A stretch of DNA of 64,000 bases from Ktedonobacteria bacterium brp13 (GTDB lineage: Bacteria > Chloroflexota > Ktedonobacteria > Ktedonobacterales > Ktedonobacteraceae): positions 4,154,001-4,218,000 of the forward strand of contig AP024096.1 of the NCBI GenBank assembly GCA_015099395.1. The letters run 5' to 3'. Under the pieces are notes generated by a model. The model did not search any database. It was not told where the DNA came from and saw only the letters and a list, made by a program, of their open reading frames with translations. The translations under genes and the position numbers were made by a program. Shown in pieces: positions 25,886 to 34,632 of the stretch (position 1 is its first letter; every line of letters begins with the position of its first letter).

Positions 25886-27715
25886 GACCCGATTTTGCCA
25901 GGGAGAGATAGGCATATCAACGCCTTTCTCAAGGGTATTCATGCGATTTTTCAAGGCAACGACAAACTTTATCTTCTGAATGCGACAAACCTTGACTCTT
26001 CCGCGAATTTGGTGAAGAGAAGATGAGTATATTTGCAGCAAAGTGATAGACTGAAAGATACGATCGCAAACGAGAGCGATCCTCAATCCGGAGTCTTTAC
26101 CCACGATGTCTTCATCTCCCTTTCTTCCTCTTCCAGCAGGTTTAGAGATCGTCAGCATTGAGACCGTTGATGACCTATTGAAGGTTCAAGTGGCTTGCAG
26201 AAAAGAGAGAGCTTTTTGTCCCCTCTGTCACTGTCCCAGTGAACGCCGACATAGCCACTATACTCGCGTGGTAGCTGATCGGCCATGCGCGGACTTCCGC
26301 GTGCAACTCATCTTGCATGTGCGCAAGTTCTTCTGCGAGACAGTCGACTGTTCCCGCAAGATTTTTACCGAACGGCTCCCAGCCTTTGTTGAACCCTGGG
26401 CACGGATGACGGTTCGCCTGCGTCAAGCCTTGGAGGCCGTTGGGATAGCAACCTGTGGAGAGGTCGGTACGCGTCTGGCTGAACGGCTTGCCCTGCCGAC
26501 CTCTCCCACAACTCTTCTTCGCCGTATTATGGCCTTGCCCACCGATGCGGTAGGATTGGTCAAACAGTTGGGAATCGATGACTTTGCCTTACTGCGAGGG
26601 AGAAACTACGGAACCGTTCTTGTTGATTTAGGGCGTCATCGAGTCATCGACCTTTTACCAGATCGCAAGGCAGAAACCGCCAAAGTGTGGATGCAAGCCC
26701 ACCCGGAAATAGACCTGGTCAGCCGTGATCGCGGAGGGGATTATGCCAGCGCAGCCAGTCTAGGCGCTTCACAAGCGGCTCAGAGTGCCGATCGTTTTCA
26801 TTTGGTGAAAAATCTGACAGAAGCAGTACAAAAAGCATTAGTCCCTTGCCGTGCTGAACTGCAACGAGAGCCGAAGAGAGCCGAGCCTGTCGATCCGGAA
26901 GCCAGAGAAGCGTCTGCACGTTCCCTTTTGACCTCTGATGGACAACCTTACTCAGCGCACCAAGCCGAGCGGTATGAGCGCTACCAACAGGTGATGGCGC
27001 TCCATGAGCAGGGAATGAAGACCAAAGAGATCGCCAAGCGGGTTGGCCTGGGAGTGCGAACAATTCAGCGGTGGTTCACACAGGGAGAGTATGTGGAAAC
27101 GAACTACCACCATCAGCATCGAAGTCGTTTTGATGCGTACGAGGCGTATGTCATGCGACGTTGGGATGAGGGATGTCACAACATTCAACAGCTCTGGCGC
27201 GAGATCAAAGCTCAAGGCTATCCTCATTCCGATCGGGCCTTGCGAGCTCATCTCGAACCTCTTCGCGGCAAAGAGCAAGCCGATTTCCCCGCAGCCTCTC
27301 GCCTTGACCACTTTTCGGCAAAAAAGACCATGTGGCTTTTCATCCGTCGTTTCAAGGATTTAGATGAAAAGGAGCGAGAGGAACTGGCAACCATTCGTCA
27401 GGCAAGTGAGACGGCTGAGACCCTCTACGTCCTGGTTCAGCAGTTTTTACAGATGGTTCGCCAACTGGAGGGAGAACGCCTTGAGACCTGGCTCACTGCG
27501 GTGGCAGAAAGCCAGATCGAGGCTCTGCAACGCTTCGCCGCTGGCTTGGAACAGGACAAAACCGCTGTCCTCATGGGCTTAACGCACTCCCACAACAATG
27601 CGCAGGCCGAAGGGCAGGTGACCAGGATCAAGCTTCTCAAGAGAATGATGTATGGCCGCGCTGGATTTCCTTTGTTGCGCCAGCGCGTCCTCCATCGCTT
27701 CTGAGAACCATACGA
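25886..27715 (+). mobile_element. ISL3-family insertion sequence (edges approximate)
   Basis: The element carries an intact ISL3 transposase and interrupts the LLM gene. I could not define inverted ends with certainty; the left edge lies near 25883-25890 and the right one in the short gap after 27704 or just inside the next gene. Confidence 0.6.
26106..27704 (+). CDS. ISL3-family transposase
   Basis: The 532-residue protein has an N-terminal zinc-ribbon (CPLCHCPSERRHSHY with a second CxxxxC at CETVDC), a DDE core (GIDDFALLRGRNYGTVLVDL, SRDRGGDY) and the C-terminal HNNAQAEGQVTRIKLLKR motif with the catalytic Glu. A helix-turn-helix (KTKEIAKRVGLGVRTIQRW) lies near 295-320. Length and motifs are complete, so it may be active. 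Confidence 0.9.
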   Translation: MSSSPFLPLPAGLEIVSIETVDDLLKVQVACRKERAFCPLCHCPSERRHSHYTRVVADRPCADFRVQLILHVRKFFCETVDCSRKIFTERLPAFVEPWARMTVRLRQALEAVGIATCGEVGTRLAERLALPTSPTTLLRRIMALPTDAVGLVKQLGIDDFALLRGRNYGTVLVDLGRHRVIDLLPDRKAETAKVWMQAHPEIDLVSRDRGGDYASAASLGASQAAQSADRFHLVKNLTEAVQKALVPCRAELQREPKRAEPVDPEAREASARSLLTSDGQPYSAHQAERYERYQQVMALHEQGMKTKEIAKRVGLGVRTIQRWFTQGEYVETNYHHQHRSRFDAYEAYVMRRWDEGCHNIQQLWREIKAQGYPHSDRALRAHLEPLRGKEQADFPAASRLDHFSAKKTMWLFIRRFKDLDEKEREELATIRQASETAETLYVLVQQFLQMVRQLEGERLETWLTAVAESQIEALQRFAAGLEQDKTAVLMGLTHSHNNAQAEGQVTRIKLLKRMMYGRAGFPLLRQRVLHRF

Positions 27716-27721
27716 GCAGGG

Positions 27722-28210
27722 TCATCCTCTCATCTTCCGGTCGCTTTTCTCCAGGCTCCTTTCTTGAGTTGCACGCTGGCGCAGCATGCTCCTGACCTCC
27801 ATTAAAAGTTTCCCCAATGTATTCTGTCCACTCCCATCCGCTCCACATCCCCAGTAATAGTCGCCAGGAGCACTCTCGACAATTTCTTCCTCTCCAGTGC
27901 TTAGCAAGAGGGTGCGCAACCCCTTGTGGGTCTCGAACTTCTGTAAGACGGCCTTGAACATCACTTCGTCCTTGACCTGTTCCCAATCAGGACGCAAAGG
28001 CAGTTTGCGATTCCTTCCGATCTCGGCAGCCTGTTTGGGTGTCAATGCCCTCTGGATTTGTGCTGCATGAGGGGTGCCAGCAAACTTCTGAGCTTGAAAG
28101 TAGTGTTCAACAGTTTGCCACCAGATCCCATCCATCTCGATACCATGCCGAGAGAAGTTCGAGAAACACCCGTAAGGTTCATCATGAGGAGTGTAAAAGT
28201 AAATGGTCAT
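27722..28210 (-). CDS. NADAR-domain protein (YbiA/RibX-type N-glycosidase)
   Basis: The 162-residue protein has the family landmarks CFSNFSRHGIEMDGIWWQTVEHYFQAQKF near the start and LLLSTGEEEIVESAPGDYYWGCG near the end, here given in parts. NADAR proteins hydrolyse N-glycosidic bonds; YbiA acts on riboflavin pathway intermediates and some members remove ADP-ribose from DNA guanine. No toxin partner is next to it: an ISL3 element lies directly downstream. The protein is full length, though its last residues are close to the IS edge. The start lacks a strong ribosome-binding site. Confidence 0.82.
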   Translation of the reverse strand: MTIYFYTPHDEPYGCFSNFSRHGIEMDGIWWQTVEHYFQAQKFAGTPHAAQIQRALTPKQAAEIGRNRKLPLRPDWEQVKDEVMFKAVLQKFETHKGLRTLLLSTGEEEIVESAPGDYYWGCGADGSGQNTLGKLLMEVRSMLRQRATQERSLEKSDRKMRG

Positions 28211-28789
28211 AACAGGAGTTCTCTTTCTTGAGGTGGAATGTTCTCTTTACTCGCATTACTCGCACTTTCTTAGTCAGCACAAGTATATCAAATTTTCTCC
28301 AATGCTGAAACGGTTCAAACAAACTCATCATTCACCAAATTCGCGGAAGAGTCAAACCTTCCTTCAATCCGTACGATCTCTGATTACCAGAATAGCATGG
28401 AAGTGGCCTATGAGGCCCTGCGTTAAGGAAGGGACCACGTAGCCGCAAAGGAGATAAGTGCGGCACAGTTTTAGTCATACCTCCTTCTCTCCAGAGAAAC
28501 AGTAACCATCACCCTGGCTGGCCACGTCGGAATAGCGAAAGGGATCATCTTCTCTACCGATGGGCAGATGCTGGGACCCTGGTCGGCATCATCTGAAGTG
28601 CACCTGTGTTCTGTCTAGACAGAGGTCCAGAAACGTGCTGCGAATGGACGGTGCAGGCGCACGCGATTCTTCCTCATGCACCTCCCGTCCGCTTAGGCGG
28701 TGTCTGATCGCTGGGCAAAGCTCTCCCAAAAGAGGCAGAGCACAGAGAGGGAGATTTGTTTTATGGGTTGTATGGGTTCTGTGCGCTAA

Positions 28790-28999
28790 TCTAGCGGAGC
28801 CAGACAGATTGGGCGCTCCCCTCTTGCACTCATCCGATATTCTGCCTATCGTGTACAAGCTCTCAGGCGGGTGTACCACATGCAAGATCGTTGTCATCCA
28901 CTCCAGGTAGATGCTGGTAGGCTCACTATAGCCGCCTTTACAAAAGAGCAACACGATGCGCGAGTGAAGCGTTTTCTTGCTTATCTAGCCCGGCGTTAA
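28790..28999 (+). other. Orphan open frame, possible gene remnant
   Basis: After an in-frame stop at 28787 a frame of 69 codons runs to 28999 and reads like real protein (RYSAYRVQALRRVYHMQD, then FTKEQHDARVKRFLAYLARR), but the first ATG is at 28880 and no family is recognised. The rest of 28476-29085 has nothing I can name. Confidence 0.25.
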
Positions 29000-29112
29000 G
29001 ATAGTATTAGCGCCTGCATAATTTTGCGCCGACATAACCTTGGAGTGACTGTTGTAAATTGCAGAAATGTTGGTAATAGGCCCAAATGCGGAGTAAAGAA
29101 AGGAGCAACCTT

Positions 29113-29403
29113 ATGTATGCAACAGTACGTCGTTACGAGGGTGTGACCGATCCGAGAGAGGTGGCGCGGCAGGTGAATGAGGGCTTTGTGCCGCTCATCA
29201 GCCAGGTCCCCGGTTTTTTGGCTTACTACTGGGTCGACGCAGGCGGCAGCGTGATGGTGTCAACCAGCATTTTCGAAGACCAAGCTGGTGCAGAGGAATC
29301 CAATCGACGAGCTGCGGACTGGCTCCGGCAGAATAGAGTCCCCTTGCTCCCGAACCCGCCGCAGATCACAGCCGGTGAAGTTGTCGCACACAAGGCAAAG
29401 TAG
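29113..29403 (+). CDS. ABM-domain (antibiotic biosynthesis monooxygenase-like) protein
   Basis: The start at 29113 (MYATVRRYEGV) is preferred over the in-frame ATG at 29086 because AAAGGAGCAACC lies 5-15 bases before it. The 96-residue product has the dimeric alpha/beta-barrel pattern: VRRYEGVTDPREVARQVNEG, then PGFLAYYWVDAGG and an STSIFEDQAGAEESNRRAAD helix. Such proteins are small cofactor-free oxygenases or stress proteins with no fixed substrate. It is the only intact gene inside the 1165-bp element. Confidence 0.75.
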   Translation: MYATVRRYEGVTDPREVARQVNEGFVPLISQVPGFLAYYWVDAGGSVMVSTSIFEDQAGAEESNRRAADWLRQNRVPLLPNPPQITAGEVVAHKAK

Positions 29404-29595
29404 GCCGGAACAAGATGCACGAGCCAAACTCGACCAGAAAGAAGCCTTATCGATTGAGTTCTGGCTTGAATGACCGTGTTATCGACAGCGTTGACCATCT
29501 TATCGTCCCAAAAACGCTGCCGATAATGGAACTGTACCGCAGTTATCTCCTTTGCGGCTACCAAGCTCCTTCCTTAACGCAGAGCCTATGAGGCC

Positions 29596-29963
29596 ATGCA
29601 ATGGATAAATCGCTCTTTCCTTTTCTTGGCCATGTTTGAAAGAGGTCGGATCTCACAGATCGGCTTCTAGAGAAGGTAGACCACTATCTGCTCTTGCGGC
29701 AACACTCATGTTGGTCAAACGGCAAACTTCAAGTTGAACTCGCAACCACGTGTCCTTTGCCAGAATGATTTTGCCGTTTTGTGTCATATGTTTTGCTACA
29801 ACTACTGATTGAAGGTGGCCACGGCCCACCTTTGTGGAGAGAGTAAATTCGAAAGAGAGAGCTTCACAAAGAAGAACCAATGTCATGGCAAAAGAGGTAA
29901 AAACAACAGAAAACGGAGGGCAAAAGAAAGTATGAAAGCAAACAACTGGAGAAGGGGTAAAAG
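29596..29963. other. Intergenic; weak minus-strand frame only
   Basis: A minus-strand frame (29653-30009) has a plausible-looking stretch (LSTKVGRGHLQSVVVAKH), but it overlaps the start of the next gene and has no family likeness. I treat the stretch as non-coding leader of the nitronate monooxygenase gene. Confidence 0.35.
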
Positions 29964-30986
29964 ATGTTACGGACACGCTTGACCGAAGAGTATGGACTTG
30001 AGGTACCATTCATTGGTGCCGGGATGGCCTTCGTTACGACACCTCCGCTGGTGGCTGCTGTTTCGAATGCCGGAGGCATGGGGACGCTCGGCGCAGCGCT
30101 GGTTCCTCCCGATCTGTTACGTGAGCTCATTCGAATGGCCCGATCAATGACCGCAGGACCGTTCGGCGTGAACTTCATCACTCCGTTTACTGAGGAGGCT
30201 CAACTGGATGTCTGTATTGAGGAGCGGGTCCCGGTCGTCAGTTTCTTCTGGAACGATCCTCCTGAGCTTTTCATCCGCCGCCTGCAAGCTGCAGGCGTGA
30301 AGGTGTGGATGCAGGTCGGTTCGCTGCAGGAGGCACACGACGTGGTTCGTTGCGGCGTCGATGCGGTGATCGTGCAGGGGACGGAAGCAGGCGGACACAA
30401 TCACAGCACCGGGACGGTCCTCTCGCTTGTCCCTGCCGTCGTAGATGCCATCGCCCCCGTTCCCGTCATTGCGGCAGGGGGCATCGCTGACGGACGAGGG
30501 GTGGTCGCAGCGCTCGCACTGGGTGCAGAGGCTGTCTGGGTAGGGACACGTCTGGTGGCGAGCCAAGAGGCATATGCGCATGACGAGTACAAACGGCGCA
30601 TTGTCGAGGCCGAAACCTCAAATACCGTTCGCACGACCATCTTCGGTCCCGAGTGGCCTCATCAGTCGATGCGAGTCATTCGCAATCGTGTGGTCAACGA
30701 GTGGATCATGCGAGAGCATGAGGTCGTCTATCCCCCCGAACCAATCGAGCTCATCGGGCAGACGATCCTTGCGGGCAAGCTCGTGGCGCTTCCGAAGTTC
30801 TCTTCTCTCCCACCCACTCCCGATGCGGCTGGCGACTTCGAAGAAATGGCTCTCCTCGCTGGGGAGAGTGCCGGATTAGTGAAGGAGATCAAACCCGCCG
30901 GTGAGATTGTGCATGGGATGATGGAAGAGGCGAGGCAGATCATTGAGCACAGACTCAGGGGTACCTTGAGTACTCCCCATGTATAG
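29964..30986 (+). CDS. Nitronate monooxygenase (2-nitropropane dioxygenase family)
   Basis: The 340-residue TIM-barrel flavoprotein shows GAGMAFVTTPPLVAAVSNAGGMG at the start (in parts), VQGTEAGGHNHS with the active-site His near 143, and the FMN-phosphate loops PVIAAGGIADGRG and GAEAVWVGTRLVAS. It oxidises alkyl nitronates and similar toxins using FMN and oxygen in the cytosol. The gene is single, started by GGAGAAGGGGTAAAAG, and followed by a terminator two bases after the stop. Confidence 0.88.
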   Translation: MLRTRLTEEYGLEVPFIGAGMAFVTTPPLVAAVSNAGGMGTLGAALVPPDLLRELIRMARSMTAGPFGVNFITPFTEEAQLDVCIEERVPVVSFFWNDPPELFIRRLQAAGVKVWMQVGSLQEAHDVVRCGVDAVIVQGTEAGGHNHSTGTVLSLVPAVVDAIAPVPVIAAGGIADGRGVVAALALGAEAVWVGTRLVASQEAYAHDEYKRRIVEAETSNTVRTTIFGPEWPHQSMRVIRNRVVNEWIMREHEVVYPPEPIELIGQTILAGKLVALPKFSSLPPTPDAAGDFEEMALLAGESAGLVKEIKPAGEIVHGMMEEARQIIEHRLRGTLSTPHV

Positions 30987-30988
30987 CC

Positions 30989-31033
30989 CGGTTTGCTGTG
31001 TTCTCCTCGTTGCGATCAGAACACAGCAAACCG
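30989..31033. terminator. 16-bp-arm terminator hairpin
   Basis: CGGTTTGCTGTGTTCT (30989-31004) pairs exactly with 31018-31033. It starts two bases after the nitronate monooxygenase stop. Confidence 0.8.
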
Positions 31034-31208
31034 ACGATGATCGATGCACCACAGCCCTCCTCGCTTTTCACGGGTAGGTATGTTACTGAAGATACCATGC
31101 CGGGTGTTGTGTAAAGAATCTCTATCCAAAGAGAGCCAACGAAGGAGATAATACAGGCATAGTATGATCCTAGAGATTACAATCTCTAATTCAAATAAGG
31201 AGAGAACT

Positions 31209-32385
31209 ATGCCTGTACACAAGAAAGAGCATACCACACCAGAAGCCAACCATCGAACCTCGAAGTCGCCAACCCCCGATCTGCCCACCCCAGAAGCATT
31301 CCATCAGCATCTGCGTGCACAAATCCGAGAGGCAACGCGGATGGCGATGGAAGAAATCATGCGCGAAGAACTGACGCTGTTCCTGGGAGCAGAGTGGGGA
31401 GAGAGCACGCCAGGGCGCAAAGGCTACCGTAATGGGAGCTATCCACGAGATCTGGCGACCTCTTCTGGCCCAATCGAGGATCTTGCCGTTCCCAGAGACC
31501 GCGCAGGGCAATTTCACACGCAGGTCTTTGACCGCTACAGTCGCTACGAACCACAGGTGGCCGATGGATTGACCCAAATGTTTGTCTCTGGAACCAGCAC
31601 GCATAAAGTCGGAGAGGTGGCCCAAACCTTGATGGGGGTAGCCCCGAGCGCCAGCGCGGTGAGCCGACTCAACCGCTCATTAACGGAGCAATTTGAAGGG
31701 TGGCGGGAGCGCCCTCTGCTTGCCCACTACCGCATTCTGTATCTCGACGGCATCCATTTTACGGTTCGGCACGGTACTCAGACGGACTCCACGATCATCT
31801 TAACCGCGCTTGGCGTCGATCTGGAGGGGAACAAGGACGTATTAGCCTTGCGGGCGTGTGCCCCGAAGAGGACAAAGACGGATGGCAGTGCCTCTTACAG
31901 GATCTGCGCAATCGTGGGGTCACGGAGATTGATCTGATCGTGACCGATGGGCATTGGCGGCAGTGGCCTCTCTGTTTACCGCGACCCCACGTCAGCGCTG
32001 TGTCGTGCATAAACAACGCAATGTGCTCAACGCTATTCCCCATCGGGAGCGCAAGGAGGTGGGTACGGAATTAGGCGAGATTTTCAGACAGGAGAAGAAA
32101 GAGGAGGCACTGCTCAATTTGGCCGCTTTTAAAGCGAAATACCAGAAGCGTTATCCAGAAGCGACCCGCAGTCTCTGTGAAGATGAAGAGCATCTTCTGA
32201 CGTTTTATGCGTTTCCGCCGGTCATGCATCGCTATATTCGCAGCACCAATGCGATTGAAAGCTTCTTCAGCAATGTTCGGCAGCGGACGGACCAGATTGA
32301 TGCGTTCACGACGGGGACCAGTTGTCTGACCATTGTCTGGGCGGTGATGCAAGATATCCACTTACCGAAAATTCCAGTTTCGTAA
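31209..32385 (+). pseudogene. IS256-family transposase with two frameshifts
   Basis: The start at 31209 (MPVHKKEHTTPEA) follows AAGGAGAGAAC. The Mutator-type core is readable: LYLDGIHFTVRHGTQTD, then after a shift near 31860 VTEIDLIVTDGH, and after a second near 31955 QRCVVHKQRNVLNAIP and IRSTNAIESFFSNVRQRTDQ, which has the catalytic Glu. All three catalytic residues are present, but in three frames. Confidence 0.85.
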
Positions 32386-32533
32386 AAGCTGAAACCTGAT
32401 CGTTGTCGGTCGCGAAACAGCCAGCCAGAACGGGTGGTTTGGGTAGACGTGTTGTTTCCTGACCGTCTTGTGTAGAACAATCGAGCGATGTTTCCCTCCT
32501 CATAAGCCTCTTTTTCTGGTCTCTGAACCGCCC

Positions 32534-33043
32534 TTACGTGCCTTGTCCAGCGCGTTGTAAGATCCTCCCAATGAACTCGTTCTTGGCCTGAGAGTAAGCG
32601 TCTCGATCGTCACGAAACTGATGAGCGAGCCTTTGCTTGAGAGCCTGGTACGCTTGCACCTCTTCAGGATGGGCACGCAGGTAGTCACGAAACAAGAGAT
32701 GTCGATGGTACTCCTCGCTTTGAGAGGAACACACGTACAGATGATGTGGTGGCGTATCTGGAGAGGCCGTGAATGCTTCCCGACCTGGAATCCCAAGATC
32801 TCCCTCATGAACATATCCGAGCGTTGCCAGTCGCGCGATCACTTGTGGCAAGTCTGTCATGGAGGAAATGACGACGTCCAGATCAATGATGGGTTTGGCT
32901 GCACATCCTGGAATAGATGTGCTCCCTATATGCTCAATGACCACAATCAGCTCACCGAGAACCGCCGTTACTCGGTCGCGCAATTCTTGAAAACGTGTCG
33001 GCCAGGTCGGATCATAGTCAACAATAATAATTGATCTGCTCAT
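32534..33043 (-). CDS. GrpB/UPF0157 family nucleotidyltransferase-like protein
   Basis: The 169-residue protein shows the family pattern IIIVDYDPTWPTRFQEL, HIGSTSIPGCAAKPIIDLDVV and LGIPGREAF, with HLYVC and LLFRDYLRAHPEEV later. The GSTS...KPIIDLDV stretch is the nucleotidyltransferase-fold active site. The substrate is unknown for most members. It is a single gene with a plausible start at 33043 and no obvious partners. Confidence 0.88.
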   Translation of the reverse strand: MSRSIIIVDYDPTWPTRFQELRDRVTAVLGELIVVIEHIGSTSIPGCAAKPIIDLDVVISSMTDLPQVIARLATLGYVHEGDLGIPGREAFTASPDTPPHHLYVCSSQSEEYHRHLLFRDYLRAHPEEVQAYQALKQRLAHQFRDDRDAYSQAKNEFIGRILQRAGQGT

Positions 33044-33175
33044 ATAAGCAAGTATAGCAAAAGTTCCTTCAAGAAGCCAGAGTTGGAGGGAGCTTCATTG
33101 CTCACCCTTCATGGAAACACTCATCCTTGATGGGAAAATGCGCTCGTCTTCCCTGAAGCACCATCTTTACACAAA
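33044..33175. other. Short intergenic gap
   Basis: Nothing recognised; it includes the leader of the transposase stub that follows. Confidence 0.3.
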
Positions 33176-33358
33176 ATGCGGGATGGCATCCAGACCTCTC
33201 CTGAATCTGTACCCTCGACCCCCTGTTGGCTAGGGGAAGTGGTGCTCATCGTCCAACATCTTCGCAAGCTTGGCGTCCTCGACGCCATCACCTCGCAGGT
33301 TCACTTTGCTCGCTGCCGCTTCGGGCACTACGAGGTGGAGGAAGGGGAGATTGTATGA
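33176..33358 (+). pseudogene. N-terminal stub of a DDE transposase
   Basis: Sixty codons include GEVVLIVQHLRKLGVLDAIT and RFGHYEV, the opening pattern of a transposase family frequent in Ktedonobacteria. The frame ends at an abrupt junction (EEGEIV then stop). The rest of the gene is absent. Confidence 0.5.
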
Positions 33359-33370
33359 AGCTCTTCCTTG

Positions 33371-33411
33371 ATCGTGTGAGGGCGAGGAAAGGCTTCTCGT
33401 CCTCACACGAT
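33371..33411. terminator. Hairpin with 11-bp arms
   Basis: ATCGTGTGAGG (33371-33381) pairs with CCTCACACGAT (33401-33411), with further partial pairing in the loop. On the minus strand it lies 47 bases after the 31-residue peptide gene and may end its transcript. Confidence 0.55.
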
Positions 33412-33457
33412 GTGTCCTCCAAGGTTTCGATCCTGGCTTCACACTCCAGGCCTTGCT

Positions 33458-33553
33458 CTACAGAGCGAAAGCAGCGACAATCAGGGTCTCGATGAGGGCC
33501 GGAACGATGGTCTTCAAGGCCAAACCAAGCGCGCGTACGAGCCATTTTTTCAT
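33458..33553 (-). CDS. 31-residue hydrophobic cationic peptide
   Basis: The ATG at 33553 is preceded by a near-ideal AAAGGAG seven to eight bases upstream. The peptide starts MKKWLVRALGLALK and ends ETLIVAAFAL, with three basic residues at the front and a single hydrophobic or amphipathic helix. A hairpin lies beyond its stop and a CGTGTCC/GGACACG hairpin lies about 100 bases upstream (33656-33673). Possible roles are a membrane-active toxin, a leaderless bacteriocin or a regulatory membrane peptide. No family is recognised, and the evidence is the ribosome-binding site plus composition. Confidence 0.5.
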   Translation of the reverse strand: MKKWLVRALGLALKTIVPALIETLIVAAFAL

Positions 33554-34126
33554 CTCATATCTCCTTTGGGAAAACGGGTCATTTCTGCTGATCAATCCTA
33601 CACATGATGGGATCATGGAGGATTCCAAAGAGTAGTGAGAGGAAACATCTGGCGTACGTGTCCTGGAGGACACGACAAAAACAAGCGGAAGGCTCCCTCA
33701 CACGACTCGCCATTCATTCGGTTGTGTTCCGTAGAAGACGCGAAGTGTGAGCGAAAGCGGGAGGATAGGCAGTTGAGAAAAGCCAGTCCTGGTATCAGGC
33801 TCTGATCACGCGCTCTACGGAGAAAGGTTGAGAGGTCTCAACATTCGGACAGTGACGTCTAGGGTCAGGGTCCATTCAGTTCCTCCTTCAGATGGTTGGT
33901 CTCTGGTAGATGAAACACGCCGTAAACGACCTGTTCCTGTGTTCAAGGCAGCTTGTATCACTGGTTTTCTCTGGTCGTTTGTCTCTTACAGCCACCAGTA
34001 ATACACTTCCTTTCGATCCCCTCAGAGGGGATGAACACTTACCTATGAAAGTATAGAATGTACCAATATGAAACGTCAAGTGCCTCTCCCAAAAGCCCAC
34101 ACCCACCCCTCAAAAGCCCACACCCA
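33554..34126. other. Intergenic region with short repeats
   Basis: No gene is supported. It contains the small hairpin at 33656-33673 and, at 34091-34129, an 18-base unit starting AAAAGCCCACACCC repeated twice in tandem with 21-base spacing, directly before the next element. Confidence 0.4.
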
Positions 34127-34318
34127 CCCACGGGATGCGCAACGAGATGCACCATCAAACGAAGCGGCTCTAGACCGGCTTCCGTACTGTTATGTTTTCT
34201 GTGAGGAAGTCGTATTTCCAACCTGTTACCACAAGCAAGCGCTATGACCAAGATGGCTTCATAAGCCGCTTTGCACTATACAGTCTACTTGCTGTCATCT
34301 CGTTGCGCATCCCGTGGG
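34127..34318. mobile_element. 192-bp MITE-like element with perfect 23-bp inverted repeats
   Basis: The ends at 34127-34149 (CCCACGGGATGCGCAACGAG...) and 34296-34318 are exact reverse complements over 23 bases. No coding capacity lies inside. Diverged single ends of the same family are at 1516-1538 and 16808-16828. Confidence 0.7.
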
Positions 34319-34632
34319 CACATGCAAATTGCTCGTTGCTCTCACACTCAAAATCTCAGCGAACTTAGAACAAAAGTACTCTATGAGCGATTTTTACACA
34401 TATCCTGGATCTACCTCTATAATCTCTATTGTACGATTCATTAGAGTATGAATCTGACGTTCATCTTGCAGTAAACGCCAGTGCCTTCGTGTTGGTGACA
34501 GTTCCATCTGTTCTGACCATCTTCGATCAGGCCAGACAGGCCAGATGGAACCGGCTGGTTCCGTCCTGTCCCGATAAGAGAGGGAGCCAGGAAGCCAGGA
34601 AGCCAGGAAACCAGCCAATGCACTGAAAAACG
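34319..34632. other. Intergenic region before the copper island
   Basis: No gene is seen. Near 34530-34615 there are imperfect GGCCAGA and GGAAGCCA repeats and a TGGAACC/GGTTCC pairing that could end the copC transcript. Confidence 0.35.

Larger units (their letters stand above)
28405..29595. mobile_element. 1165-bp inverted-repeat element with an ABM-domain passenger gene
   Basis: CTGCGTTAAGGAAGG (28418-28432) is mirrored at 29568-29582. Similarity continues inward for about 50 bases on each side (shared GTAGCCGCAAAGGAGATAA). Outside the ends, GGCCTATGAGGCC (28405-28417) and AGCCTATGAGGCC (29583-29595) form a near-perfect direct repeat that may be the target duplication. There is no transposase inside. 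The only sound gene is at 29113-29403. Confidence 0.55.

Noticed and set aside
29653..30009. 118-codon minus-strand frame before the nitronate monooxyg­enase gene
   Set aside because: It overlaps the start of that gene, has no ribosome-binding site and matches no family I know.
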